Part shown: in pieces, positions 52,896-62,184 of the stretch
Numbering within the stretch: position 1 is the stretch's first letter
Layout: every line of letters begins with the position of its first letter
Source: Candidatus Aquicultor sp.
Lineage (GTDB): Bacteria > Actinomycetota > Aquicultoria > Aquicultorales > Aquicultoraceae
Direction of reading: 5' to 3'
DNA: 64,000 nucleotides
Assembly: GCA_036504445.1 (NCBI GenBank)
Contig: DASXVE010000012.1
Coordinates: 62,001 to 126,000, forward strand
Notes under the pieces: generated by a model
Databases searched by the model: none
Told to the model about the DNA's origin: nothing
The model's input: only the letters and a program-made list of their open reading frames with translations
Made by a program: the position numbers and the translations under genes

Positions 52896-54437
52896 ATGTT
52901 GGCGAAAACATTGATGGTTCAGGGAACATCATCAGATTCCGGGAAGAGCTTGCTTGTCGCTGCGCTCTGCCGTATTTTTGCCGGCAAAGGTGTCCGGGTC
53001 GCTCCGTTTAAGAGCCAGAATATGGCGCTTAACTCATTTGCGACACTCGACGGGGATGAAATTGGGCGGGCTCAAGCCCTCCAAGCCGACGCGGCGCGCA
53101 TTGAGCCGACCGTCGACATGAATCCGATTCTACTAAAACCAACCGATAAACAACGCTCGCAGGTGATTGTTCGAGGTAAGGTATATAAAACGCTATCCGC
53201 CCGCGAGTATTACCGGGAGAAGACCGACCTTATTGCCATCGTTGAGGAATCGTTACACCGCTTGCGGACAACATATGATCTGGTTATTATCGAAGGTGCC
53301 GGTAGCCCGGCCGAGGTTAACCTAAAGAGCGAAGATATCGTCAATATGCGCGTCGCAAAGCTCGCGAAGGCGCCGGTATTGCTGGTCGGCGACATAGACC
53401 GCGGCGGTGTTTTTGCTTCGCTCGTGGGTACGATTGAGCTGCTTGAGCCGGATGAGCGCGCCATAGTAAAAGGGCTCATAATAAACAAATTCAGAGGCGA
53501 TGTAACTCTGCTCGATTCGGGGATAGAGTTCCTTACGGCAAAAACCGGCAAGCCGGTGCTCGGGATTGTCCCGTATCTTATGGATTTAAAGCTCGACAGT
53601 GAGGACTCGCTGGCGCTTGAGAAGACGAATAGGGTAAGCAACCCCATTATTAATATAGCGATCGTGCGACTGCCCCATATTGCAAACTTTACCGACATAG
53701 ATGCACTCGCACACGAGCCCGGGGTAGCAATTAGCTATGTTGCGCCCGGTGAACCCATTGATAACGCCGATCTGGTTATCATCCCCGGCACCAAGAACAC
53801 AATGGAAGATATGACAACGCTAAACAAAAGCGGCATGTCGGAAGAGGTGCGGCACTGTTATGCGCGTGGCGTACCGGTGGCCGGCATATGCGGGGGATAC
53901 CAGATGCTCGGCCATACAATTAGCGACGAGTACGGTATAGAATCCGATCAGCGCAGGGTTGCAGGTATCGGTTTGCTCGAATGCGAAACGCGGTTAAACC
54001 CGTCAAAAGTGACGGTTCAAGTGAAAGCTCGGGTCGAGGGCGAAGGAAGCATCTTTAGCCCGGTACGGGGTGCCAACATCAACGGTTACGAGATACACAT
54101 GGGCGAGACGGTGCTCTTTCGGGGCGCGAAAGAAGCATTTAGAATTATAAAGCGCGGTTCAGACGCGTGCGATATTTCCGATGGTTGTGTTTCAAAGGAC
54201 GGCTTGGTATTCGGCACTTACATTCACGGCCTGTTTGATAACGGCGCCCTGCGAAAATCGCTTATAGACTATATCAAATCACAAAAAGGGCTTGGCGCAG
54301 ACAGCAGCGGAATCGATTACAGTGTGCACAGGCAAGAGCAACTCGATTATCTGGCCGATACGGTAATAAACAGCCTGGATATAGAGAGTATTGAGGGAAT
54401 AATAGGAGCAGGGGTATGTGGGTCCAGGTTGCGATAG
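52896..54437 (+). CDS. cobQ: Cobyric acid synthase
   Basis: Amidates four side chains (b, d, e, g) of adenosylcobyrinate diamide with glutamine and ATP. The 513-residue product has the N-terminal ATP domain (MVQGTSSDSGKSLLVAALCR) and DRGGVFASLVGT, and the C-terminal glutaminase with the cysteine in VAGICGGYQMLG. GGAG precedes ATG 52896. The 148-base gap upstream holds an imperfect hairpin (AACCG 52836-52840 with CGGTT 52863-52867) of no clear role. It overlaps cbiB by 22 bases. Confidence 0.95.
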   Translation: MLAKTLMVQGTSSDSGKSLLVAALCRIFAGKGVRVAPFKSQNMALNSFATLDGDEIGRAQALQADAARIEPTVDMNPILLKPTDKQRSQVIVRGKVYKTLSAREYYREKTDLIAIVEESLHRLRTTYDLVIIEGAGSPAEVNLKSEDIVNMRVAKLAKAPVLLVGDIDRGGVFASLVGTIELLEPDERAIVKGLIINKFRGDVTLLDSGIEFLTAKTGKPVLGIVPYLMDLKLDSEDSLALEKTNRVSNPIINIAIVRLPHIANFTDIDALAHEPGVAISYVAPGEPIDNADLVIIPGTKNTMEDMTTLNKSGMSEEVRHCYARGVPVAGICGGYQMLGHTISDEYGIESDQRRVAGIGLLECETRLNPSKVTVQVKARVEGEGSIFSPVRGANINGYEIHMGETVLFRGAKEAFRIIKRGSDACDISDGCVSKDGLVFGTYIHGLFDNGALRKSLIDYIKSQKGLGADSSGIDYSVHRQEQLDYLADTVINSLDIESIEGIIGAGVCGSRLR

Positions 54438-55375
54438 CCTACATGATAGATGCCATCATTGGAGAACCTCGCGGCATCCCGCACCCGGTTGTACTTATCG
54501 GGAGGCTCATATTGCGGCTTGAGCGCATGCTATATTCCGAGGGCGCAAAGTCCATTCAGCAGAAGCTTCGCGGAGCATTGCTCGTTATAATTGTCGTTGC
54601 CGTGTCGACGGTTGTTACTTGGGGAATTATTTGGGCCGCTATGCTTGCCCATCGAACCGCTGGCTTTATCGTTTCTATCGTGCTGCTATCCACCACAATC
54701 GCAACGAAGGCACTCGTAGGCAGCGCCAAAGACGTGGCGGAAGCGTTATCGAACGGGGATATAAACGAAGCCAAAACCAGAGTCGGGCGGATAGTCGGCA
54801 GAGATACCGCCGCGATGAAAAAGCGCGACATTATTCGGGCGACAATCGAGTCGGTTGCCGAAAACGCCGTCGACGGGGTGATTGCCCCGATACTTTTTGC
54901 GCTGATCGGTGGGGCGCCGCTCGCGATGGCGTATAAAGCGATTAACACGATGGATTCGATGATCGGCTATAAAAACGAGCGCTACGGGGATTTCGGATGG
55001 GCGGCCGCAAAGCTCGATGACCTGGTAAATTACATACCCGCCCGTATTTCGGTCGCAATTATAGGTTTATCCGCATTACTATACGGTCGCGATGCAACCG
55101 GCGCGTTTAGGATCGCCAGGCGTGACGCACGACGCCATGCCAGCCCAAACAGCGGATTTCCTGAGGCGGCAATCGCGGGAGTGTTTCGCCTGAAGCTCGG
55201 CGGTACTAATTATTATGCAGGTGTCCCGCGGAAAACCGGCTTTATCGGGGATGGCAAGGGTGCGCTGAGCGAGAAAATTATAGATGAGGTAAACCATCTG
55301 GTGTTTATTTCGTCGGCCTTAACTATCCTGCTAGGGCGGGCGTTCATCTATGTTGTAGATTTTATTCCGAGGTAA
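54416..55375 (+). CDS. cbiB: Adenosylcobinamide-phosphate synthase
   Basis: A membrane enzyme that attaches (R)-1-aminopropan-2-ol (phosphate) to cobyric acid. The 319-residue product has about five membrane helices, the family start AIAYMIDAIIGEPRGIPHPV, and the conserved ESVAENAVDGVIAPI and KAINTMDSMIGYKNERY segments. ATG 54416 overlaps the cobQ end, with AGGAGCAGGGG upstream. The substrate arm comes from the pduX-like kinase and CobD encoded downstream. Confidence 0.94.
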   Translation: MWVQVAIAYMIDAIIGEPRGIPHPVVLIGRLILRLERMLYSEGAKSIQQKLRGALLVIIVVAVSTVVTWGIIWAAMLAHRTAGFIVSIVLLSTTIATKALVGSAKDVAEALSNGDINEAKTRVGRIVGRDTAAMKKRDIIRATIESVAENAVDGVIAPILFALIGGAPLAMAYKAINTMDSMIGYKNERYGDFGWAAAKLDDLVNYIPARISVAIIGLSALLYGRDATGAFRIARRDARRHASPNSGFPEAAIAGVFRLKLGGTNYYAGVPRKTGFIGDGKGALSEKIIDEVNHLVFISSALTILLGRAFIYVVDFIPR

Positions 55376-55377
55376 CC

Positions 55378-55914
55378 ATGGATAACAAAGCAGGGCTTGG
55401 CTTATTACATATTTATACGGGCGATGGAAAAGGTAAGACAACGGCGGCAATCGGGCTCGCGCTTCGTGCGGCCGGAGCCGGATTTAGCGTTTGCATCATC
55501 CAGTTCATGAAGGCAAAGACCGAGGAATCGCCGGAGATAACCGCGATCAAACGCTGTAGCAACGTGACGGTAAAACGTTTCGGCGGTAACCTGCTGGCTC
55601 AAAACCACGAACCGGAAGAAGATATTGAACGGGAGATCGCACAGGGAATTCAAGAGGCCGAGCGGTTGGCCCAACAGGGCGCATGCAACCTGATTGTTTT
55701 AGACGAGATCAACTTGGCGCTTTCTATGGGGCTGGCGCAGCCGGCCGCCGTTGAACGCCTTATCGATGCCTGTAAAGGGAAAATCGAGCTGGTGTTTACC
55801 GGTCGGAATGCTCCGCAAGCGCTGATAGATAAAGCCGATTATGTATCCGAGTGCAAGATGACAAAACACCCGTTTGAACAGGGCATACACGCACGCCGGG
55901 GGATCGAGTTTTGA
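55378..55914 (+). CDS. cobO: Cob(I)yrinic acid a,c-diamide adenosyltransferase
   Basis: Adds the upper adenosyl ligand. The 178-residue product is of the BtuR/CobO/CobA type, with the P-loop GDGKGKTTAAIGLALRAAG and the later VLDEINLALSMGL Walker B-like strand, and an ending FEQGIHARRGIEF typical of the family. GAGGTAACC precedes ATG 55378, two bases after cbiB. The stop overlaps the next start. Confidence 0.94.
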   Translation: MDNKAGLGLLHIYTGDGKGKTTAAIGLALRAAGAGFSVCIIQFMKAKTEESPEITAIKRCSNVTVKRFGGNLLAQNHEPEEDIEREIAQGIQEAERLAQQGACNLIVLDEINLALSMGLAQPAAVERLIDACKGKIELVFTGRNAPQALIDKADYVSECKMTKHPFEQGIHARRGIEF

Positions 55915-56795
55915 TGAAGGCTACCATCGCAATGCCTGGGAGCTGCGGCGAGCTTGTCCAGGGCATAATAGACAGCCATGATATTCATATAACCTGCCCG
56001 ATTAATAGATTTTCAATAGCCCACGTACGCGTGAAGCCGCGGGGAGGCTTGCAGGCGCCGGCAGGTCTTAATAAAACCGCGGACGCGGTAACGAAGGCTC
56101 TTGAGTTGATCGGTACGGTAAACAGTGCTGAAATCGAAATCTCAAGCGATCTGCCGCACGGTAAAGGCATGGCCAGCAGCACCGCAGACATCGGTGCCGC
56201 GCTTTCAGCGCTATATATGGCTTGCGAACGTACGGTGACGGAGCGCGAGTTGGCGCAGATCGCACTTGCGGTTGAGCCCACAGACGGCACGCTTTTCAGC
56301 GGTATTTTTGCGTTCGATCACATTAATGGGGAGGTTTGCGAGCGAATCAGCGACGCACCGCCCATCGATGTTATAGTCCTCGAGCCGACGGCAATTGTCG
56401 ATACCGTAACCTTCAACCGCGCGAAAGAGACACCAATGCTTGATACCTACATCGTTCGAGAGGCGTATGAAATGGCGGTTGTCGGCCTGCAGTCCCTGGA
56501 TATTAAACTAATCGGTGAGGCGGCGACTATAAGTGCGGTTGCCAATCAGGCAATCTTACCTAAGCGAGATCTGCAGGACGTTATAGATGCGACCAAGCGG
56601 CGCGGTGCACTTGGCGTTAACGTCGCCCACAGCGGCACAGTCATGGGCATATTGGCCGAGCGTGGTTATGCCGGGCGCTTGCTCGATAAGATAGCGTACC
56701 TGGTACCGCGCACCTGGGATGCGTATGTAGTCTCGGTTATTAACGGGGGCGCGAGAGAAGCAACCGCCGATCCGGTGGTGGTGAATAAGACGTGA
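55914..56795 (+). CDS. pduX: L-threonine kinase (PduX-like, GHMP family)
   Basis: Phosphorylates threonine to supply CobD for the aminopropanol arm. The 293-residue GHMP kinase has PGSCGELVQGIIDSHDIHITCP at the N-terminus and the ATP loop LPHGKGMASSTADIG. The SCGELVQG start is the mark of PduX within the superfamily. ATG 55914 overlaps the cobO stop by one base; TTG 55911 is possible. It is coupled to cobD by GTGA overlap, which supports the role. Confidence 0.87.
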   Translation: MKATIAMPGSCGELVQGIIDSHDIHITCPINRFSIAHVRVKPRGGLQAPAGLNKTADAVTKALELIGTVNSAEIEISSDLPHGKGMASSTADIGAALSALYMACERTVTERELAQIALAVEPTDGTLFSGIFAFDHINGEVCERISDAPPIDVIVLEPTAIVDTVTFNRAKETPMLDTYIVREAYEMAVVGLQSLDIKLIGEAATISAVANQAILPKRDLQDVIDATKRRGALGVNVAHSGTVMGILAERGYAGRLLDKIAYLVPRTWDAYVVSVINGGAREATADPVVVNKT

Positions 56796-57919
56796 GCCTA
56801 TCGGAACGCTTGCATAATCAACACCTTACGAAACACGGCGGCAACGCTAAACAGCTGGCACAAGAACTCGGCATCGAAGTGCGGGACATTATCGATTTTA
56901 GTTCCAACATTAACCCATACGGCCCTCCCGCAAGCGTCATTAAGGCGGCACGGCAAGCCCTTGCAAATATCAACGAATATCCCGAACAGGATGGGGAATC
57001 GCTGGCTGAATCCATAGCCGGTAAGCTCGATATCCCTCCCGATTCGGTCGTTGTGGGCAACGGTGCGATCGAGCTCATCTCGCTCGTCCCGCAAGTATTT
57101 AAGCCGGCACGAGCGTTCCTTATTGTCCCGAGTTTTACGGAGTACGAAATCGCGCTTCTAAAAACGGGGATTGAGATAGAGTATTGCAGCGCATTCTCAA
57201 GAGAATCGGTATACAGAACTCTTAGGAACGTTGTGCTCAGAAACGGCTTTTATCACACTGAGGCAAATATGGTACTACTGGGCAACCCCAATAACCCCTG
57301 CGGCTACCGTCTCAGTAAAAACGAATTACTAGCCTTTATCGATGCAACCCCGCATACGATGTGGGTTATCGACGAAGCATTCATCGAGTTCACGAAGGAT
57401 GCGGATAAGAACTCGCTGATCGTAGAGGCGCAGGAGCGCTGCAACATCGTTATCATACGGTCGCTTACGAAAACATTCAGCATCCCCGGATTGCGTCTCG
57501 GGTATTTGGTCTCCTCACTGGAAAATGCGGGTAGAATCAAAGAAGCGAAGTTTCCGTGGAGCGTAAACACGGTCGCGTTAGCCGCCGGTCGTGCCGCGAT
57601 TGGTGATGAAGCCTTTGTGGCGGAGAGCACGGCGAAACTATCACACGAGGCGCAGCGGGTGTTTAATGAGCTTTCCCAAATCGAGGATTTGACGCCGTTT
57701 ATGCCGGAAGCGAATTTCATATTTGTCCGGATCGAGAACGGCGGGGTGACATCGCAGGTTCTGCAGCGGCAGCTCTTACGCAAGGGTTTGGCCGTGCGGG
57801 ATTGCAGTACGTTCACAGGTCTTGACGAGCGGTATTTCAGGATAGCGGTTAAGCTGCCGGAGGAAAACGATAAGCTTATTGCGGCGCTTCGCGAATATTA
57901 TTTAGGGACGGTGCGTTAA
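56792..57919 (+). CDS. cobD: L-threonine-O-3-phosphate decarboxylase
   Basis: A PLP enzyme of the class I/II aminotransferase fold making (R)-1-aminopropan-2-yl phosphate. The 375-residue product has IDFSSNINPYGPP, the GNPNNPCG loop, and the PLP lysine in RSLTKTFSIPGLRLGY (K227). The start is GTG 56792. The fold is shared with HisC, but context and the SSNINPYGPP start favour CobD. Confidence 0.9.
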   Translation: MSLSERLHNQHLTKHGGNAKQLAQELGIEVRDIIDFSSNINPYGPPASVIKAARQALANINEYPEQDGESLAESIAGKLDIPPDSVVVGNGAIELISLVPQVFKPARAFLIVPSFTEYEIALLKTGIEIEYCSAFSRESVYRTLRNVVLRNGFYHTEANMVLLGNPNNPCGYRLSKNELLAFIDATPHTMWVIDEAFIEFTKDADKNSLIVEAQERCNIVIIRSLTKTFSIPGLRLGYLVSSLENAGRIKEAKFPWSVNTVALAAGRAAIGDEAFVAESTAKLSHEAQRVFNELSQIEDLTPFMPEANFIFVRIENGGVTSQVLQRQLLRKGLAVRDCSTFTGLDERYFRIAVKLPEENDKLIAALREYYLGTVR

Positions 57920-57922
57920 CAT

Positions 57923-59296
57923 ATGACTGATACAAGCTCAACTATATATCCACGGGTCGTGATAGCCGGGGTTTCGAGCGGCGCGGGCAAGACAACACTA
58001 TCACTTGCAATCATGGCGGCGATGACGCGTCGCGGCCTTGTTGTTCAAGGGTTTAAGGTAGGACCCGATTTTATCGATCCGGGATACTATCACACGGTTA
58101 CCGGACGGTACGGGCGAAATCTCGATACCTGGATGGTGGGCAAAGAGGCCGTCGCCTCCTGCTTAATAAATTCGGCCAAATCGGCCGACATTTCGGTGAT
58201 CGAGGGCGTTATGGGTATGTTCGATGGTAAAGCGGATAACGCCGCAGGCAGCACTGCGGAAGTATCGAAAGTCATCGGCAGCCCGGTTGTTCTCGTTATC
58301 GATTGCGCCCGTATGGGAGAGAGTGCAGGCGCGATTGCATTCGGATATAAGCACCTCGACCCGGGGGTGAACCTACAGGGCTTTATTATGAACAACGTGG
58401 GAAGCGACCGTCACGAGGCGATGGTGCGGCACGCCATCGAACAGGCGACCGATTTACCCGTTGTAGGCGCTATCCGCCGCAACACATCCATTCGTATCCC
58501 GGAGCGCCATTTAGGTCTTGTTACCCGGCAAGAGATAATGCCGCCTCAACATTACGTCGATACGCTCGCGGATATGGGCGAGCGGGGTATCGATATAGAC
58601 GCGATTCTTTCAATCGCGAGGGGCGCGGGCGACCTGGCGCCCGCTCAAAGTGCAAACTATAAAAATCGCACTGCGGGGGATCATGTAAAAATCGGCATTG
58701 CGCTTGATAAAGCGTTTAGTTTTTACTACCACGATAATTTCGACCGGCTCCGTGAATCCGGCGCCGATCTGGTGTTCTTCAGCCCGCTTAGCGACCCGCA
58801 TCTGCCCGAAGATATCGATGGGCTTTACCTGGGCGGCGGGTATCCGGAGGTATATGCACAGGAACTTGCGGCAAACCAGACGATGGCTTCAGAAATCCGA
58901 TGCGCCGTAGAAGACGGTATGCCGGTCTATGCTGAGTGCGGCGGGTTGATATACCTGTCCAGTGCGATTGAGAACTTTGACGGCCGCACGCACAGTATGT
59001 GCGGGGCGCTTCTAGTAGACTACAAGATGCAGCAGCGCCCGACGCTTGGTTATCGCGAGGCCACGATGTTAACCGACTCTGTCGTAACGGTACCGGGTGA
59101 GGTAGTGCGAGGCCACGAGTTCCACTATTCAAAAATAGCGCGCGTAGGGGAGCAGTTAAGCGCGGCGTACCGGCTAGACAACGGCGCCGAAGAAGGTTTT
59201 ATCTATAAGAACACACTAGCGTCGTATATACACCTGCATTTTGCGGGCAATCCGCAAATTGCCGGGCGATTTGTATCGGCATGCCGGTTGAGCTAA
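57923..59296 (+). CDS. cbiA: Cobyrinate a,c-diamide synthase
   Basis: Amidates the a and c side chains of cobyrinate with glutamine and ATP. The 457-residue product has the N-terminal P-loop AGVSSGAGKTTLSLAI, VGPDFIDPGYY, and the C-terminal glutaminase cysteine in VYAECGGLIYLS. ATG 57923 is three bases after cobD. In the cobalt-early pathway it acts after CbiC. Confidence 0.95.
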   Translation: MTDTSSTIYPRVVIAGVSSGAGKTTLSLAIMAAMTRRGLVVQGFKVGPDFIDPGYYHTVTGRYGRNLDTWMVGKEAVASCLINSAKSADISVIEGVMGMFDGKADNAAGSTAEVSKVIGSPVVLVIDCARMGESAGAIAFGYKHLDPGVNLQGFIMNNVGSDRHEAMVRHAIEQATDLPVVGAIRRNTSIRIPERHLGLVTRQEIMPPQHYVDTLADMGERGIDIDAILSIARGAGDLAPAQSANYKNRTAGDHVKIGIALDKAFSFYYHDNFDRLRESGADLVFFSPLSDPHLPEDIDGLYLGGGYPEVYAQELAANQTMASEIRCAVEDGMPVYAECGGLIYLSSAIENFDGRTHSMCGALLVDYKMQQRPTLGYREATMLTDSVVTVPGEVVRGHEFHYSKIARVGEQLSAAYRLDNGAEEGFIYKNTLASYIHLHFAGNPQIAGRFVSACRLS

Positions 59297-59324
59297 TCGA
59301 GAACCGATCCGAGAAGGAGATTGA

Positions 59325-60413
59325 ATGAGCACTGGTTTTATTGTTTTAGGACACGGGAGCAAGGTGCCCGAGACCGTCGAGACTCTCAAAGATATTACAA
59401 ATTCCTTAAAGAGAAGGCTACGGCTCGACCAGGTTAGATACGCCGCACTCCAGTTTAATACGCCGACGCTTCCCGATGCGATCGAATCGCTTATAAGCGG
59501 CGGAATAAACGATATCGTAATTCTGCCCTTTTTCCTTATAGAGGGCAACCATATGCGCCAAGATATCCCGGAAATTATATCCGATGAAAAGCGAAAGCAC
59601 CCGAGTGTTTCAATTACCCTAGCCGAACACATCGGTGCAGACGACAGAATTGTCGAGATTCTAGCCGACCGCGCTCATATCAAAGCCTCGGACAGTATGA
59701 AAAACCAAGAAGACGCAAACGATGAAGGAGGTGCGAATAGCGCACCGGGAGCATGCAATATAACCGGGGATGGCAGCAAAAAACTTCAAGAGCCCCGGCA
59801 GATCGAGGAAGAGAGCTTTAGGATTATAGAAGGTCTGGTAGATTTACGTGCGCTGAGCGAGGTGGAGCGTGCAGTTGTGACTAGAATGATCCACGCAAGC
59901 GGCGATGTACAGCTATTAAGCGCGATTGATATAAGCGACGGCGCCATCGACGCCGGTGTCCGTGCGATTCGTGAGCCCTGCGCTATTATTACAGACGTGC
60001 AAATGGCGGCAACCGGTATAAGCACGGCACTCGCAAAGGTGTATAATAACGAGGTGCTCTGCAAGGTAAACGACCCGGAAGTCATTACAGAGGCGGAGAC
60101 GTTAAAAAAGACGCGAAGCGCCGTAGGCATAAGGTCGCGCGCCAACCACATTGCGAACGGTATTGTTGTGATCGGTAACGCGCCGACGGCGCTATTCGAG
60201 CTTTTAAGCATGGTCCAAGAAGGGTTCGAGAAACCGGCGCTTGTAATCGGCACACCGGTTGGTTTCGTCGGTGCCGCCGAATCTAAAGAAGCGCTTCGTG
60301 CGTCCGGTTTACCGTATATAACCGTTCGGGGGACGCGCGGCGGCAGCGCGCTCGCAGTCGCGGCGGCAAACGCCGTGCTGAAATTGGCAACTCAAAGAAT
60401 AACTCCAATGTGA
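59325..60413 (+). CDS. Fused sirohydrochlorin cobaltochelatase (CbiX) and cobalt-precorrin-8 methylmutase (CbiC)
   Basis: A 362-residue fusion. Residues 1 to about 118 are a short CbiX-type chelatase with the two metal histidines H10 (LGHG) and H76 (GNHMRQDIP). A charged, Gly/Asn linker (about 122-155) follows, then CbiC (about 156-362) with the catalytic histidine in MIHASGD (H190) and the ARDCTKDVQMA-type ITDVQMAATGI segment. Together they would perform cobalt insertion and the late methyl shift. GAGAAGGAG precedes ATG 59325. The linker codes an AAGGAGGTG sequence but no in-frame start follows it, so CbiC is probably made only as a fusion. Confidence 0.9.
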   Translation: MSTGFIVLGHGSKVPETVETLKDITNSLKRRLRLDQVRYAALQFNTPTLPDAIESLISGGINDIVILPFFLIEGNHMRQDIPEIISDEKRKHPSVSITLAEHIGADDRIVEILADRAHIKASDSMKNQEDANDEGGANSAPGACNITGDGSKKLQEPRQIEEESFRIIEGLVDLRALSEVERAVVTRMIHASGDVQLLSAIDISDGAIDAGVRAIREPCAIITDVQMAATGISTALAKVYNNEVLCKVNDPEVITEAETLKKTRSAVGIRSRANHIANGIVVIGNAPTALFELLSMVQEGFEKPALVIGTPVGFVGAAESKEALRASGLPYITVRGTRGGSALAVAAANAVLKLATQRITPM

Positions 60414-60432
60414 CAAGGCTTGGACGGACATT

Positions 60433-61554
60433 ATGAGAACGGTATCGAAGACCGGCTTTGCTAACAGGCGGCTCAGACAAGGATATACGACCGGTACGTG
60501 CGCTACTGCCGCCGCGACTGCGGCGGCGCAAATGCTTACCAGCGGCGCGCCTGTTGGGAGCATAGAAGTAACGCTGCCGGGGCGGGTGAAAGCGACATTC
60601 GGCCTTGTCGAGCCTCACATTGCAGCCGGTGAAGCATCGTGCGGCGTCACAAAAGATGCCGGTGACGACCCGGATACGACCGACGGGATGATAATTTTCG
60701 CGAAGGTCGAGTGGTCGGAGCAAGCCGGAGTTACCATAACCGCAGGCGAAGGGATTGGAATAGTAACGAAACCGGGCCTCGCCATCGCGGTCGGAGAGTA
60801 TGCAATAAATCCGGTTCCCCGTAGCATGATTCAAAATAACGTTGGCGCGATTATCCCCAGCGATCGTGGTGTAACAGTAACGATTTACGCCCCCGAGGGC
60901 GCCGAGCGAGCCAAAAAGACGTTCAATGCGCGCTTGGGTATAGTCGGGGGGATTTCTATATTGGGTACGACAGGTATTGTGCGGCCGATGTCGGTCGCAA
61001 GCCTTAAAGCCTCTCTCGTACCGCAGATAGATATCGCTCGGGCTGCGGGTTACACAACAGTCGCTTTGGTGCCGGGAAATATGGGCGAGAGAGTAGCGCG
61101 AAAGAAACTAAAATTTCCGGAAGACGCGGTAATTCAGATGAGCAACTTTGTGGGTGACATGCTTACCTGCTGCGTTAAAAGAGGAATTCAGCGTGTGGTC
61201 CTGGTCGGCCACATCGGCAAAATCATAAAGGTTGCCGGCGGCTATTTCGATACGCACAGCGGCGAAACCGATGATCCGGTCGAGATAATGAAGAGACTCA
61301 TGCGGCAGCATACGCGCGACGTTGCGCCGATGATGTATATGCTTAAGGTAAATACGGCCGAAGAAGCGGCACAAGGCCTATCAAAGATGGGCTACGCACG
61401 CATCCTCGACAAATTCGCTGAGGAAGCGACAAACCAGGCGCGTGCTTGCGTAGATAACAAGATCGATATCGGCACCGCAATAACGGTGCTGTCAGGCGAT
61501 ATAGTCGCCACCGATACGGCGGCAAAGAAGATCGTAAGGGAAGCGAAATGGTAA
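60433..61554 (+). CDS. cbiD: Cobalt-precorrin-5B C1-methyltransferase
   Basis: Methylates C1 in the cobalt-early (anaerobic) pathway. The 373-residue product has the family start RQGYTTGTCATAAATAAAQML and the CGVTKDAGDDPD and VPGNMGERVARKKL segments. Its presence marks the anaerobic route, since the aerobic one lacks CbiD. The stop overlaps the cbiE ATG by seven bases. Confidence 0.95.
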   Translation: MRTVSKTGFANRRLRQGYTTGTCATAAATAAAQMLTSGAPVGSIEVTLPGRVKATFGLVEPHIAAGEASCGVTKDAGDDPDTTDGMIIFAKVEWSEQAGVTITAGEGIGIVTKPGLAIAVGEYAINPVPRSMIQNNVGAIIPSDRGVTVTIYAPEGAERAKKTFNARLGIVGGISILGTTGIVRPMSVASLKASLVPQIDIARAAGYTTVALVPGNMGERVARKKLKFPEDAVIQMSNFVGDMLTCCVKRGIQRVVLVGHIGKIIKVAGGYFDTHSGETDDPVEIMKRLMRQHTRDVAPMMYMLKVNTAEEAAQGLSKMGYARILDKFAEEATNQARACVDNKIDIGTAITVLSGDIVATDTAAKKIVREAKW

Positions 61555-62180
61555 CGGTAATTGGAATGGGGCCGGGCAGCCGCGAGTACGTAACGCCCGC
61601 AGCCAAACAGAGCATACAAGAGTCCGACATTGTGATCGGCGCACGGCGGGTATTGGATATCGCGGTGTTGCCGGGCGTAATCGGGATCTCCGGTAAAGAA
61701 GTGTACGAGGTAACCGGCAATATCGATACAACGCTGTCGCTGATACGCAAAAACTGCGAAAAGCATGTCGCTGTATTAGTAAGCGGCGACCCCGGTTTTT
61801 ATAGCTTACTGCAGACAATCCGGACTCGTATGCCCGACATCGAGGTAAGCGCGGTTCCCGGTATCAGCTCTATGCAGTTGCTCTTCGGTCTTATCGGCGA
61901 GAGCTGGTACGACGTGAAATTTATTTCGGTTCACGGGCGCCCGATCGACGTGCTCGACGTAGCGGCGCAGGGTCACAAGAAGATTTGCATACTAACGGAT
62001 ACATCGCTTACCGGCGAGATCGTCGCTCGTTACCTACTCAGCCTCGGCATAGCGGGTAGAGCGGTAGCAGGAATGCATCTATCGTACCCAAATCAGCAGG
62101 TTATAGACACCACAGTTCAAGAGCTTGCCTCAATGAATGGGCTTGAATCGTGCGTATTGTATATAGAGGTCGAGGGGTAA
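61548..62180 (+). CDS. cbiE: Cobalt-precorrin-7 C5-methyltransferase
   Basis: A SAM-dependent tetrapyrrole methylase that methylates C5. The 210-residue product starts VTVIGMGPGSREYVTPAAKQSI and has VSGDPGFYSLL and VPGISSMQLLFG, typical of the class III methylase fold. It ends before any CbiT-type domain, so this is CbiE alone, not a CobL-type fusion. cbiT does not follow and is not in this window. Confidence 0.9.
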   Translation: MVTVIGMGPGSREYVTPAAKQSIQESDIVIGARRVLDIAVLPGVIGISGKEVYEVTGNIDTTLSLIRKNCEKHVAVLVSGDPGFYSLLQTIRTRMPDIEVSAVPGISSMQLLFGLIGESWYDVKFISVHGRPIDVLDVAAQGHKKICILTDTSLTGEIVARYLLSLGIAGRAVAGMHLSYPNQQVIDTTVQELASMNGLESCVLYIEVEG

Positions 62181-62184
62181 TGGT

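Noticed and set aside
59721-59760. Internal start for CbiC after AAGGAGGTG in the CbiX-CbiC linker
   Set aside because: The ATG and GTG nearby are out of frame, and no in-frame start codon occurs before the CbiC domain.
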